Shown here piece by piece: positions 8,263 through 16,667 of a stretch of 64,000 bases of DNA. Position 1 is the stretch's first letter; each line of letters begins with the position of its first letter. Origin of the DNA: Motiliproteus coralliicola. GTDB taxonomy: Bacteria > Pseudomonadota > Gammaproteobacteria > Pseudomonadales > Balneatricaceae. The DNA lies in contig NZ_QQOH01000001.1 of assembly GCF_003345655.1 (NCBI RefSeq), forward strand, positions 1,116,001-1,180,000. Reading direction: 5' to 3'. The notes under the pieces were generated by a model. The model did not search any database, was not told the origin of the DNA, and worked only from the letters and a program-made list of their open reading frames with translations. The translations under genes were made by a program, and so were the position numbers.

Positions 8263-9168
8263 TCACCGCAGTGTTACGGGCTCAACCAGCGAGCGCTCAG
8301 ACATGGACAGCGCTGACACAGGATCGATCGACGCCTGATTCGGCTGAACCTGTTGTCGCAGCCATTGCCCCGGCGAACAGCCGGTCTTCTTACGAAAAGC
8401 CCGCGCCAATCCCGAAGCATGCTCGTAGCCGACCTCGTTGGCGATCCAGTTTAACGGCCGCCCCTGTTGCAGGAGTTTCTGGGCACAGCTGACGCGCCAC
8501 TCCATCAGGTAATCCCCCGGCGACTTGCCCAGTGTCAGCTTAAAGCGCTCGGCAAACACGGTTCGGGACATGGCGGCTTGTTCGGCCAAACTGGTCAGTG
8601 TCCAGGGGGCACCGGGGTGCTGGTGGATCGCCGCCATCGCCTTCGAAAGCTGGGGATCACAGAGCCCCGCCAACATGCCTTGACGGGTGTAGCCCTGCTC
8701 CAGCAGATAACGCAGCAACTGGATGATGAACAGCTCCATCAACCGATTAACAACCGCCTCGCGTCCCTGCCTTTCGTGGAAGGCTTCCTCGAATAAAATG
8801 TCGATCACCTGACTGAGCTGCGCGACCGAGCTTAACGGCACGATCAGCGGCGATGGCATCGACCGAGCCAGCAGGTTATCGGGCCCGGTGGCAAACTGCA
8901 CCGTCGCGCAAACCAGTTCGGCCCGACTCGATTGCTGTCCCAGCAGTCGGTGAGGAGTTGGACTGGGATAGAACAACAGAGTGGGCTCATCGATCATCAA
9001 TGAGGGTTCGGAGCCATGCTGAACCCGCAGCTGGCCGCTACGCAAAACATGGATATGCCCCACCTGGCAATCGGGCTCTTCGAAGCGGGACAGGCTGCAC
9101 AGATGGCCGTGATAAAACACACCGGCGCTGACAGTAAAACGGTTAAGTACTTCGGAGAGACGATCCAT
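8263..9168 (-). CDS. AraC-family transcriptional regulator (cupin + HTH)
   Basis: A 301-residue regulator with an N-terminal cupin-like ligand or oligomerisation domain (about 1-175) and two helix-turn-helix motifs of the AraC/XylS type at about 185-285. The segment WIANEVGYEHASGLARAFRKKTGCSPGQW is the usual second recognition region. It is transcribed divergently from the cytochrome P460 gene, with 120 bases between the starts. Repeated 9-base half-sites lie there, so it probably controls the cytochrome and itself. It starts at ATG 9168. The inducing signal is unknown; oxidised nitrogen compounds are a guess from the target. Confidence 0.88.
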   Translation of the reverse strand: MDRLSEVLNRFTVSAGVFYHGHLCSLSRFEEPDCQVGHIHVLRSGQLRVQHGSEPSLMIDEPTLLFYPSPTPHRLLGQQSSRAELVCATVQFATGPDNLLARSMPSPLIVPLSSVAQLSQVIDILFEEAFHERQGREAVVNRLMELFIIQLLRYLLEQGYTRQGMLAGLCDPQLSKAMAAIHQHPGAPWTLTSLAEQAAMSRTVFAERFKLTLGKSPGDYLMEWRVSCAQKLLQQGRPLNWIANEVGYEHASGLARAFRKKTGCSPGQWLRQQVQPNQASIDPVSALSMSERSLVEPVTLR

Positions 9169-9238
9169 CGCTGATCTCGGACGTTTGGGTTCAAGTTACG
9201 GACGATCTAAAGACCCTGCCAGACCCGCCTTCGTTACA

Positions 9239-9287
9239 GTGGTTTACGTAATCCACGACACGTTTAACCGCTCACTAGGTAAACCAC
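9239..9287. promoter_or_regulatory. Three-half-site operator between araC-type gene and P460
   Basis: Three related 9-mers lie in 49 bases: GTGGTTTAC (9239-9247), GTAATCCAC (9248-9256) and GTAAACCAC (9279-9287). The first two abut as a near-perfect 18-base palindrome, and the first and third are exact inverse copies. The third ends one base before the P460 start codon, so a bound regulator there could also block translation initiation or promoter clearance. Confidence 0.55.
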
Positions 9288-9288
9288 C

Positions 9289-9855
9289 ATGAAAAACCGC
9301 AAACCCTTAACTAGCACATTAGCCGCCCTGAGCCTGGGAGTTAGCTTGAGCCTGGTCCAACCGCTGAGTGCTGCCGAGTTCAGCCCGGCAGTAGACAGCC
9401 AGGGTAATATCTCACTGCCGGCCGATTTCCGGGCTAATCAGGTCCATTTGGGGTCCTGGTTTGTCCCCGAAGGCCCTGCCAGCGGATTCCATGATGTCTA
9501 CGCAGATAAAGCGGCAGTTGAAGCCTTCCGTCGCGATGGAAAATTTCCCGACGGCGCAGTACTGATCAAAGAGCTTCGTGCCTCTAAGTCAGGCGACTAC
9601 AGCACCGGCAAAGGAGTTCACTACGCCACCTCTGACGGTACTAAACAGCATTTTGTGATGGTCAAAGATAGTCAGAATCGTTTCCAGAACAACGGTAGCT
9701 GGGGCGACGGTTGGGGCTGGGCACTATTCAAAGAGGGACCGGGCAGCAGTAACGTCAGCGCCGATTACAAGCAGGACTGCTTGGGTTGTCATGTACCGGC
9801 CAAAGACAAGGACTGGGTCTACACCGAAGCCTACCCAACGCTTGCCAAGCCCTAA
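9289..9855 (+). CDS. Cytochrome P460 family protein
   Basis: This 188-residue protein has a signal peptide (cleavage after about residue 29, LSAAEF) and one c-type heme motif, CLGCH at 164-168 near the C-terminus, as in cytochrome P460. Cytochrome P460 is a periplasmic c-heme enzyme that in ammonia oxidisers converts hydroxylamine and nitric oxide, its heme being cross-linked to a lysine. K94, in the strand AVLIKELR, is a candidate for that lysine. In heterotrophs its role is less clear, probably detoxification of reactive nitrogen. It is divergent from the AraC regulator. It starts at ATG with AGGT 8 bases upstream. Confidence 0.88.
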   Translation: MKNRKPLTSTLAALSLGVSLSLVQPLSAAEFSPAVDSQGNISLPADFRANQVHLGSWFVPEGPASGFHDVYADKAAVEAFRRDGKFPDGAVLIKELRASKSGDYSTGKGVHYATSDGTKQHFVMVKDSQNRFQNNGSWGDGWGWALFKEGPGSSNVSADYKQDCLGCHVPAKDKDWVYTEAYPTLAKP

Positions 9856-10164
9856 GCTATCCCTTCCATCTTGTCCGGGAGCCTCCTTCGGGGACTCTCG
9901 GCCTGCTCCCTCGCGACCCGCAGCCTCCAACCAACCGGAGGAGGCCATGTAGCCTTAACTTATTGTTTCAACTTTATTAGCACTGGCGTGATATTGATCA
10001 ATTCCAGAAAATTGATAAATTCGGGAATAACGCATTCCGTAATAAAATCTCCATTTTAATTGGTAAAACTACGGACGCTAGGATCAATCATCGGGTAAGC
10101 CAATTGCTCAGATTCGTAGCGCATCAACACACGGTCTTGTTGTAATGTTTGAAGGTTAAATAAC
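9856..10164. other. Intergenic region, P460 to Aer-like gene
   Basis: About 310 bases, no credible gene. AT-rich from about 9955, where the promoter of the downstream chemoreceptor is expected. It contains an FNR-like site at 9988-10001 (listed separately). Confidence 0.5.
9988..10001 (+). promoter_or_regulatory. Candidate FNR/ANR box
   Basis: GTGAT-ATTG-ATCAA matches 9 of 10 fixed bases of the FNR/ANR consensus TTGAT-N4-ATCAA. It lies 164 bases upstream of the PAS-type chemoreceptor. Low-oxygen control of an energy-taxis receptor is reasonable, because Anr-dependent aer genes are known in Pseudomonas. A single degenerate match could also be chance. Confidence 0.4.
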
Positions 10165-11766
10165 ATGAAGATCAATCTGCCGGTCACCAACAAAGAAGTT
10201 CGTCTACGCGAAGATCAGACGATCATCTCAATGACCGATCTGAAAGGCGCGGTCACCTACGTCAACCAAGACTTCATTGACATCAGCGGCTTCAGCGAAG
10301 CAGAGCTGATGGGCGTTAACCACAACATTGTCCGACACCCGGATATGCCACCGGCAGCCTATAAGAACCTCTGGGACACCATCAAAGCCGGCCAGGCTTG
10401 GCGAGGGATCGTCAAGAATCGCTGTAAAAACGGCGATCACTACTGGGTCGAAGCGTTCGTGACGCCGGTAATGAAAAACAACCAGGTGATCGGTTATCAA
10501 TCGGTAAGAAGTAAACCGTCCCAACAACAGATCGATTCGGCCAGTGCGCTGTACAAAAAGATCAACGATCAAAAACTGACCGAACTCCCCCAAACCCGAA
10601 GCTTTAAGCTCAGAATCAGCCAACAGTTCAGCATCATCCAATCCCTATGGTTTGCCTTGCTGTTGCTGGCCACCGCCTCACAGCTGTTCTTCAATATCGA
10701 TAGTGCCAGTCTCCTCTATGGATTGATCGGCGCCGGTGCCCTGCTCTATCTGGCCGGTTTCGCCTGGGTTCGGACCCAGGTGATCTCACCGTTGCGCTCG
10801 TTGGCCAGATCCACCAAGGACCTGGCCAACGGCAATCTCAACACTCGGATCACGGTCGACAAACCGGGCGCCCTGGGAGAAAGCCAACTGGGTTTGGATA
10901 TGATCCGTGCCCGTCTGAAGACGGTGATCGGCAGAATTCAGGAATCCAGCTCCGGCATGGTGGTCTCCACCGAGCAACTGTCCGCCATGTGCAGCGAATC
11001 CGATCAACGGATGCAGATCCAGATGATGGAGACCGAACAGCTGGCCACGGCGATGCACGAGATGACCGCGACCGTAGCCGAAGTGGCAACCAGTACCACG
11101 GTGGCCGCCGAGTCCGCGCAGGATGCCATGAGCAGGTCCAACAGCGGCTCAGCGGTGGTCGACACGGTCAAGAGCACCATCTCGTCGCTATCGGGTGATA
11201 TCGAGCGGATCGAAGAAGAGATCAACGAACTGCACCAGGATAGCCAAAACATCGGTTCCATTCTGGAAGTGATCCGTGGCGTGGCCGAACAGACCAACCT
11301 GCTGGCTCTTAACGCGGCCATCGAAGCCGCCCGAGCCGGCGAGCAGGGTCGAGGCTTTGCCGTGGTCGCCGACGAGGTTCGTGGACTGGCCCAACGGGTA
11401 CAGGACTCCACCAACGATATCGACCAGATGATCAGTCAGCTGCAGGACAAGACCAAACGCTCGGTTGAGATGATGACCCACAGCCGCGAGCGGGCGGCCC
11501 TGTCGGTTGACCACGCCAACGACGCCGAAGACGCACTCGAGGGGATTCGCCACTCGATCACCATGATTCACGATCTGAGCACCCAGATCGCCACTGCCGC
11601 CGAAGAGCAGGCGGCGGTATCCGAAGAGATGAATCGCAATGTGATCAAGATTAAAGATCAGTCGATCGAAACCAATTCCGCAACCCAGCAGGCCTCCAGC
11701 GGTTGCGCTGAACTGTTCGAAACCAGCAAGCGACTGGATCTGCTATCCCGCGATTACGATGTCTAA
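10165..11766 (+). CDS. Aer-like PAS-domain methyl-accepting chemotaxis protein
   Basis: A 533-residue receptor. Residues 1-115 are a cytoplasmic PAS domain of the Aer type (YVNQDFIDISGFSEAELMG and NIVRHPDMP), which in Aer binds FAD and senses redox state. Two adjacent membrane helices follow (about 155-200), without a periplasmic ligand domain, then a HAMP linker (about 200-255) and a signalling domain. The conserved hairpin tip reads NLLALNAAIEAARAGEQGRG. It should signal through CheW/CheA for energy taxis. There is no C-terminal CheR-binding pentapeptide; it ends SRDYDV. It starts at ATG 10165 with GAAGG about 10 bases upstream. It is monocistronic and closed by a hairpin. Confidence 0.92.
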   Translation: MKINLPVTNKEVRLREDQTIISMTDLKGAVTYVNQDFIDISGFSEAELMGVNHNIVRHPDMPPAAYKNLWDTIKAGQAWRGIVKNRCKNGDHYWVEAFVTPVMKNNQVIGYQSVRSKPSQQQIDSASALYKKINDQKLTELPQTRSFKLRISQQFSIIQSLWFALLLLATASQLFFNIDSASLLYGLIGAGALLYLAGFAWVRTQVISPLRSLARSTKDLANGNLNTRITVDKPGALGESQLGLDMIRARLKTVIGRIQESSSGMVVSTEQLSAMCSESDQRMQIQMMETEQLATAMHEMTATVAEVATSTTVAAESAQDAMSRSNSGSAVVDTVKSTISSLSGDIERIEEEINELHQDSQNIGSILEVIRGVAEQTNLLALNAAIEAARAGEQGRGFAVVADEVRGLAQRVQDSTNDIDQMISQLQDKTKRSVEMMTHSRERAALSVDHANDAEDALEGIRHSITMIHDLSTQIATAAEEQAAVSEEMNRNVIKIKDQSIETNSATQQASSGCAELFETSKRLDLLSRDYDV

Positions 11767-11779
11767 CACAGGTCCTGCC

Positions 11780-11809
11780 GGCGGGTAAGGCATAGAAAGC
11801 TTACCCGCC
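11780..11809. terminator. Hairpin at chemoreceptor/MBL convergent junction
   Basis: GGCGGGTAAG (11780-11789) and CTTACCCGCC (11800-11809) form a perfect 10-bp stem with a 10-base loop between two convergent stop codons. No U-tract follows. This is the third such element in the window. Confidence 0.55.
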
Positions 11810-11821
11810 AACCAGTATCGC

Positions 11822-12835
11822 TTAATCCAGCGACCAGCAACTCAGATCCTGGGCAAAGCCTACCTTACCGCTGTAGTTGCTACCGATCTGAGCCCCGATC
11901 TCAGCCTCGCGATTCAGACTACGGTTCATGAAATGGGACAACACCAACTGACCTGTTTCGGTCTGGTCGGCGATCTCGCCGATCCGGGACGGTTTCATAT
12001 GCAGAAACTGTCCGGCACCCTGGGTCTGTTCGTTGATTGCAGCATGAGCGATCAGTAGATCGGTGCCCTTAGCCAGTCGAATCAACTGCTCGGTCTGACC
12101 GTTCATATCACCGCTGATGGTGACCGATTTATCGCCCACATCGATCCGCCAGGCCAACGCGGGTAGAAAGCCATGGGCAACGGCCGCGGCGCTGATTTGG
12201 AGTTCACCGTAATCTTTAACCGGGATGACTTTGCCAAAGGTCAGCGGCACCCGATGCGGAATGAAATGATAGGGGGAGTGAGAGTCGGGATTAAAGGGGG
12301 CGTTCAGATAACGGTAGGCCCCCTTCTCAGCGCCAAACAGGCTGTCGATAAAATCAATAAAATCGGCCAAGCGTTCGCCGCCTTCCGGGCCATAGAGATC
12401 GATATCGTGATTCAGATCGGTAAAGAAAGCACTCTTTACATAAATGGGCAGATCGGCACTGTGGTCAACGTGCAGGTGGGTAAACAGCATCGCGGTCAGA
12501 TCCTCCATCCGCGCGCCGGACTGCTCGAAGCGCCAGGCACTGCCGCTACCAGCATCGATCAACACCCGAGCTTTACCATCCACCCACAACAGGTAACTGG
12601 TGGAACTACGTCCGTCGTTGATCTCCGGCCCTCCCGAGCCCAGCACCTGCAGATAATGTCCCTGGTCCGGACACTGGTGCTGCGATTGCGCGGTCTGAGC
12701 AGAAACACCGAACGAAGCGGTGGTTAGAGCCACGGCGCCGACAAGGCCTCGCAATAGATTACGGTAGGGAGACTTGGGTTGGGGTTGGGGTTGGGGTTGG
12801 GGTTGGGGTTGGATCACGTTCTGCAGTTTCGACAT
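11822..12835 (-). CDS. Exported metallo-beta-lactamase-fold hydrolase
   Basis: A 337-residue protein with the metal-binding motif HLHVDH at 120-125 and later His/Asp ligands (the SGDMNG region and LVLSHFMNR), resembling the ribonuclease Z/arylsulfatase branch of the MBL fold. Its N-terminus is odd: six Gln-Pro repeats (about residues 9-20) precede a hydrophobic signal-like segment (29-47, SFGVSAQ), so it is probably periplasmic with an extended n-region. The start is ATG 12835 with AGGA 7 bases upstream; the TTG one codon earlier is less likely. The substrate is unknown. It is not a classical antibiotic-hydrolysing beta-lactamase by its motif spacing. Confidence 0.82.
   Translation of the reverse strand: MSKLQNVIQPQPQPQPQPQPKSPYRNLLRGLVGAVALTTASFGVSAQTAQSQHQCPDQGHYLQVLGSGGPEINDGRSSTSYLLWVDGKARVLIDAGSGSAWRFEQSGARMEDLTAMLFTHLHVDHSADLPIYVKSAFFTDLNHDIDLYGPEGGERLADFIDFIDSLFGAEKGAYRYLNAPFNPDSHSPYHFIPHRVPLTFGKVIPVKDYGELQISAAAVAHGFLPALAWRIDVGDKSVTISGDMNGQTEQLIRLAKGTDLLIAHAAINEQTQGAGQFLHMKPSRIGEIADQTETGQLVLSHFMNRSLNREAEIGAQIGSNYSGKVGFAQDLSCWSLD
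12774..12812 (+). repeat. TTGGGG hexamer tandem repeat (telomere-like, G4-prone)
   Basis: About 39 bases of TTGGGG hexamers, five uninterrupted plus a degenerate first copy, lie within the 5' end of the MBL gene. Read on the minus strand they encode the Gln-Pro repeat. Six G-runs of 3-4 on the plus strand could form a G-quadruplex, and the array is prone to slippage. An indel of one unit keeps the reading frame. Confidence 0.9.
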
Positions 12836-13034
12836 CAAGTTTTCCTATGAGCGGTTGGACTGAAACTAACGACTACTTTCTAGTGTGCGCATGGTCTGGA
12901 TCAGACCCCTGGTTACCGGTTTCGTTACAGCAGCGGCATGAGTCATACCCACGATCAGTCCCATCAACAGTTGCAGCGGGCTCCGCCTTCGTTATACAAA
13001 CCCTCTATTACTGAACCCAATATGAATCCAATCG

Positions 13035-13361
13035 ATGAATCCCTGGTTTGCGCTGGCCGGCGCCATCATTCTGGAAGTCTCCGGCACCATCTCGATGAAA
13101 CTATCCGACGGTTTCACCAAGCTGGTCCCCTCCGTATTAATTTTCGTCTTCTACGCCGCATCGTTCGCCATTCTGACCCTGGCTTTAAAGAAGATCGATA
13201 TCGGTATCGCCTACGCGATCTGGGCGGGAGTCGGGACAGCGCTGATTGCCGTTATCGGTGTGCTGTACTTTAAAGAGCCCTATTCGATCATGAAGGGGGT
13301 CAGCATCTTCCTGATCATTGCCGGTGTTGTCGGCCTCAACCTGAGTGGTCTGAAGCACTGA
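13035..13361 (+). CDS. Small multidrug resistance (SMR) family transporter
   Basis: A 108-residue protein with four predicted membrane helices and the conserved glutamate E14 (FALAGAIILEVSGT), the proton- and substrate-coupling residue of SMR pumps. It closely follows the EmrE/SugE/QacE plan and should act as a dual-topology homodimer exporting cationic compounds or guanidinium-like substrates by H+ antiport. It starts at ATG 13035 without a strong ribosome binding site. The VOC-family gene follows 15 bases later on the same strand, probably co-transcribed. Confidence 0.9.
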   Translation: MNPWFALAGAIILEVSGTISMKLSDGFTKLVPSVLIFVFYAASFAILTLALKKIDIGIAYAIWAGVGTALIAVIGVLYFKEPYSIMKGVSIFLIIAGVVGLNLSGLKH

Positions 13362-13376
13362 TTCGAAGGAGCTCGC

Positions 13377-13766
13377 ATGAATGTTGTTCAACTCGATCAC
13401 CTGGTTCTCACGGTCAGCAATATCGATAGCAGCGTCGAGTTTTATGGCCAGATACTGGGCATGGAAAAGGTGACTTTCGGCGAAGGCCGGATCGCATTGG
13501 CATTCGGCCAACAAAAGATCAACCTGCACCAGCACGGAAACGAATTTGAGCCCAAGGCGGACACTCCCTGCCCCGGCAGCGCGGACCTCTGTTTTATCAT
13601 CGATCAACCGCTAGACCAGGCGATCGCACATCTTAACGCCAACAACGTGGCGATTATCGAAGGCCCGGTGGAGCGAACCGGCGCCAGCGGTAAAATTCTC
13701 TCGATCTATTTCCGAGATCCGGACGGTAATCTGATCGAGGTGTCCAATCAGCTAGAGGCGGATTGA
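13377..13766 (+). CDS. VOC (glyoxalase/bleomycin resistance) family protein
   Basis: A 129-residue protein with the paired beta-alpha-beta-beta-beta modules of the vicinal oxygen chelate fold. It opens with LDHLVLTVSNIDSSVEFY and ends with YFRDPDGNLIEVSN, which supplies the usual metal-binding glutamate; H8 is the likely N-terminal ligand. Possible roles are glyoxalase-like lyase, thiol transferase or drug-binding protein; the sequence does not decide. It starts at ATG with GAAGGAG 7 bases upstream. It follows the SMR pump closely and ends in a bidirectional terminator, so the pair may be a small detoxification unit. Confidence 0.85.
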   Translation: MNVVQLDHLVLTVSNIDSSVEFYGQILGMEKVTFGEGRIALAFGQQKINLHQHGNEFEPKADTPCPGSADLCFIIDQPLDQAIAHLNANNVAIIEGPVERTGASGKILSIYFRDPDGNLIEVSNQLEAD

Positions 13767-13803
13767 GCGCTGCCAAGCGAAGCACTCATCCTAGTTGCCA
13801 CAA

Positions 13804-13834
13804 AAAAGCCCGCAGATGCGGGCTTTTGTTTTTT
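13804..13834. terminator. Bidirectional intrinsic terminator (VOC / sthA)
   Basis: AAAAGCCCGC-AGAT-GCGGGCTTTT followed by GTTTTTT on the plus strand, and by a T6 run on the minus strand. It ends both the SMR-VOC unit and the convergent sthA transcript. Confidence 0.9.
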
Positions 13835-13858
13835 AATTTCTACTCGACCGTTAAGCAA

Positions 13859-15259
13859 TCAGATATTGGCGATCCGGTTCAAGCCGGCGATCGCCGCCAC
13901 CCGGTAGGCTTCAGCCATGGTCGGATAGTTGAAGGTGGTGTTGACGAAATACTTCAGCGTATTGGCCTCACCCTCCTGGGTCATGATCGCCTGGCCGATA
14001 TGGATGATCTCGGAAGCGTGGCCACCGAAGCAGTGAATGCCGAGTATCTCCAGGGTTTCGCGATGGAACAGGATCTTCAGCATGCCGACCTGCTCGCCGT
14101 AGATCTGCGCCCGCGCCATATCCTTGAAGAACGCCTGGCCCACTTCGTAGGGCACCTTGGCGGCAGTCAGCTCCATCTCGGTTTGACCGATCGAGCTGAT
14201 CTCAGGAATGGTATAGATACCGGTCGGCACCTCGTCGATATAACGGAAGTCATCGGCGTTGAGCATATCGGCGCTGGCGGCACGACCCTGGTCGATCGCA
14301 GCTGACGCCAGACTCGGCCAACCCACCACATCACCGGCGGCGTAGACACCTTCAACATCGGTGCGGTAGTGATCATCCACCTTGATCTGGCCCCGACCAT
14401 CGGCTTCCAGGCCGATATTCTCGAGCCCCAGATTGTCGGTATTGCCGGTACGACCGTTACACCACATGAAGGCGTCGGAACGGATCTTCTTACCGGATTT
14501 GAGCGTCAGCACAACCCCGCGGTCATCCGCTTCAACCGACTCATACTCTTCGTTATGGCGGATGGTGCAACCGTTGTTGCGCAGGTGATAGCCCAGCGCG
14601 TCGGAGATCTCATCGTCCAGGAACGACAGCAGACGATCACGGGTATCGATCAGGTCAACCCGAACCCCCAGACCGGCAAAGATCGAGGCGTATTCACAAC
14701 CGATAACACCGGCGCCATAGACGATCAGGGTCCGCGGGGTGTATTCCAACTCAAGAATGCTGTCGGAGTTGTAGATTCGCGGATGGGTAAAGTCGATATC
14801 ATCGGGCTTGTAGGGGCGCGAACCGGTAGCGATCACCACATTCTTAGCCCGCAACAGGTCATCACCGCGCTGATCATGCTTGATTCGAACCGTATTGGCA
14901 TCCTCGAACTGCGCCTGACCAAAATAGACGTCGACACGGTTGCGGGCATAGAAGCTGGTCCGCATCATCACCTGCTGGGAGATGACCTTTTCAGCGCGCT
15001 TAAGCACCTTTTGGAACGAAAACCAGCGTGGCTCACCGATATCCCGGAACATCGGGTTGGTGTTGAATTCGATGATCTGCTTGACCGAGTGACGCAGCGC
15101 CTTGGAAGGAATCGTACCGACATGGGTACAGTTGCCCCCCAGTTGGTCACGAATCTCCACCACCGCCACTTTGCGGCCTTTCTTGGCGGCGCTCATTGCC
15201 GCGCCCTCACCGGCCGGTCCGGACCCTATGATTACGACGTCATAATCGTATACAGCCAT
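13859..15259 (-). CDS. sthA: Soluble pyridine nucleotide transhydrogenase
   Basis: A 466-residue flavoprotein of the pyridine nucleotide-disulfide oxidoreductase family. It has the N-terminal FAD motif [12 protein letters not shown], a central NAD(P) Rossmann fold ([18 protein letters not shown]) and the C-terminal dimerisation domain. The active-site helix reads [16 protein letters not shown]: only C44 of the usual redox cysteine pair remains, which marks SthA rather than lipoamide dehydrogenase. The enzyme moves hydride between NADPH and NAD+ in the cytoplasm. It starts at ATG 15259. It lies at the end of the nqr gene block, as in Pseudomonas, so redox balance genes are grouped. Confidence 0.96.
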   Translation of the reverse strand: MAVYDYDVVIIGSGPAGEGAAMSAAKKGRKVAVVEIRDQLGGNCTHVGTIPSKALRHSVKQIIEFNTNPMFRDIGEPRWFSFQKVLKRAEKVISQQVMMRTSFYARNRVDVYFGQAQFEDANTVRIKHDQRGDDLLRAKNVVIATGSRPYKPDDIDFTHPRIYNSDSILELEYTPRTLIVYGAGVIGCEYASIFAGLGVRVDLIDTRDRLLSFLDDEISDALGYHLRNNGCTIRHNEEYESVEADDRGVVLTLKSGKKIRSDAFMWCNGRTGNTDNLGLENIGLEADGRGQIKVDDHYRTDVEGVYAAGDVVGWPSLASAAIDQGRAASADMLNADDFRYIDEVPTGIYTIPEISSIGQTEMELTAAKVPYEVGQAFFKDMARAQIYGEQVGMLKILFHRETLEILGIHCFGGHASEIIHIGQAIMTQEGEANTLKYFVNTTFNYPTMAEAYRVAAIAGLNRIANI

Positions 15260-15306
15260 GAATATCCCCTTCTATCACCGAATTCAGCGCCACGCTGAAC
15301 GGTTAT

Positions 15307-15564
15307 TTATTTTTTTGTCGCCAACTCGTAACCCAGCTCTTCAGGGGCAGCGGCCTTGGCAGCTTCCGCTTCCTGCTCTTTCTCGCACTTGTTCGGGTCG
15401 TCACCACAAACCGGGCAGATATAATCTTTCTCGCCCAGGACCGCACCAACGCCACCACAGGAACCTTTAATCGGCTTGCGCCCCATCATCACACCGACCG
15501 AGGTCAGTCCGATTACCGCGACAAAGGTCACAAACACCACTAACGCTACCCAAATCATTTCCAT
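15307..15564 (-). CDS. nqrM: Na+-NQR maturation protein NqrM
   Basis: An 85-residue protein with one N-terminal membrane helix (about 3-25) and a short soluble part carrying four cysteines (CGG near residue 36, CPVC, CEKE). This is the DUF539/NqrM pattern. NqrM is needed to assemble Na+-NQR, probably by delivering iron for the Fe site between NqrD and NqrE. It lies downstream of apbE in the nqr block. ATG 15564 is chosen; the GTG one codon earlier is equally spaced from the AAGAGG ribosome binding site and remains possible. Confidence 0.92.
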   Translation of the reverse strand: MEMIWVALVVFVTFVAVIGLTSVGVMMGRKPIKGSCGGVGAVLGEKDYICPVCGDDPNKCEKEQEAEAAKAAAPEELGYELATKK

Positions 15565-15617
15565 CACTAGTTACCTCTTGATTGAACGGCCGGCCCTGGC
15601 TGGTTCAGCAGTCCGGT

Positions 15618-16655
15618 TCAGTTCGGCGACTTGATAAAGCGCTCGAACCCCGGGGTATGCTTTTCAACAAAACCTTCATCGCTCTTGACGATAAAGAACA
15701 CGTTCAAGCCCAGCTCGGTTGCTAAAGCCAGGCCTTTTTCATCACCCAACACCATCATTGCCGTGGCAAAGGCATCGGCGCGGGCACAGGATGGGTCGAC
15801 CACGGTCACCGATGCCAGCCGGTGGCGGATCGGCCGACCGGTCTTGGGGTCGATGGTATGGGAAAAACGAACCCCATCCTGTTCGAAATAGTTGCGGTAA
15901 TCCCCTGAAGTCGCGATCGCATTGTCGCCCACTTCGATCACCTGCTGTAGTTTACGGCTGCCGACATCGGGACGCTCTATCGCGATTCGCCAGGGTTTGT
16001 CACCGGGCTTGTTCCCGTGCAGCCTAAGTTCCCCGCCCACTTCGACCATAAAACCGTCGAATTCGTTCGCCAGCAGTTCGGCTAGCTGATCCACCGCATA
16101 ACCCTTGGCGATCGCCGACAGGTCCAAACTACGGGATTGCTGTTTGCTCAAACTTGGGGGTTGCTGACGTACCTGTACGGCTTGATAGCCGATCTGTTGC
16201 ATGCGCTCGTCGATCAAGGCTGAATCGGGGGCGTTATGAATTCGCGGATCGGGTCCGAAACCCCACAGATTGACCAAAGGACCAACCGTGGCATCGAAAG
16301 CACCCTGAGTTTGATCGCTGATTGTTTGAGCCAGACTGACTACCGCAGCGGTCTCGTCCGAAACGTCAAACCAGTCCTGACCTTGCAGACGGTTAAACCG
16401 GCTTAACTCGGAGTCTTCCCGGTAGGTCGACATCCGCGCCTCAATTCGATCCAGCACCGCTTGGATACGTTGCTGGAGATTCGCCTTATCGAGCTCCTCG
16501 GATGCAACCACCTTGATATGGTAGCTGGTTCCCATGGTCTGACCCGATAAAGCATGAACGGCGACCCGAGGGTCGCCGTCCGTGCAGCCGGTGAGCAGCA
16601 CGGCGGCCAGGGCCAACAGTGCTGCAATCCGGTATCTGATGTGAAACATCATCAT
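15618..16655 (-). CDS. apbE: FAD:protein FMN transferase (ApbE), lipoprotein
   Basis: A 345-residue ApbE protein with a lipoprotein signal (LLTGC, lipid anchor on C24). The flavin- and metal-binding segments include QTMGTSYHIKV, GAFDATVGPLVNLWGFG, SAIAKGYAVDQ and the C-terminal TIDPKTGRPI with ADAFATAMMVLG. ApbE transfers FMN from FAD to a threonine in the S/A-G-A-T motifs of NqrB and NqrC, and both target sites are present in this operon. It acts on the periplasmic side of the inner membrane. The start follows the nqrF stop by 12 bases, so it belongs to the nqr transcript. Confidence 0.95.
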   Translation of the reverse strand: MMMFHIRYRIAALLALAAVLLTGCTDGDPRVAVHALSGQTMGTSYHIKVVASEELDKANLQQRIQAVLDRIEARMSTYREDSELSRFNRLQGQDWFDVSDETAAVVSLAQTISDQTQGAFDATVGPLVNLWGFGPDPRIHNAPDSALIDERMQQIGYQAVQVRQQPPSLSKQQSRSLDLSAIAKGYAVDQLAELLANEFDGFMVEVGGELRLHGNKPGDKPWRIAIERPDVGSRKLQQVIEVGDNAIATSGDYRNYFEQDGVRFSHTIDPKTGRPIRHRLASVTVVDPSCARADAFATAMMVLGDEKGLALATELGLNVFFIVKSDEGFVEKHTPGFERFIKSPN

Positions 16656-16667
16656 TCGCAGGCTGAC

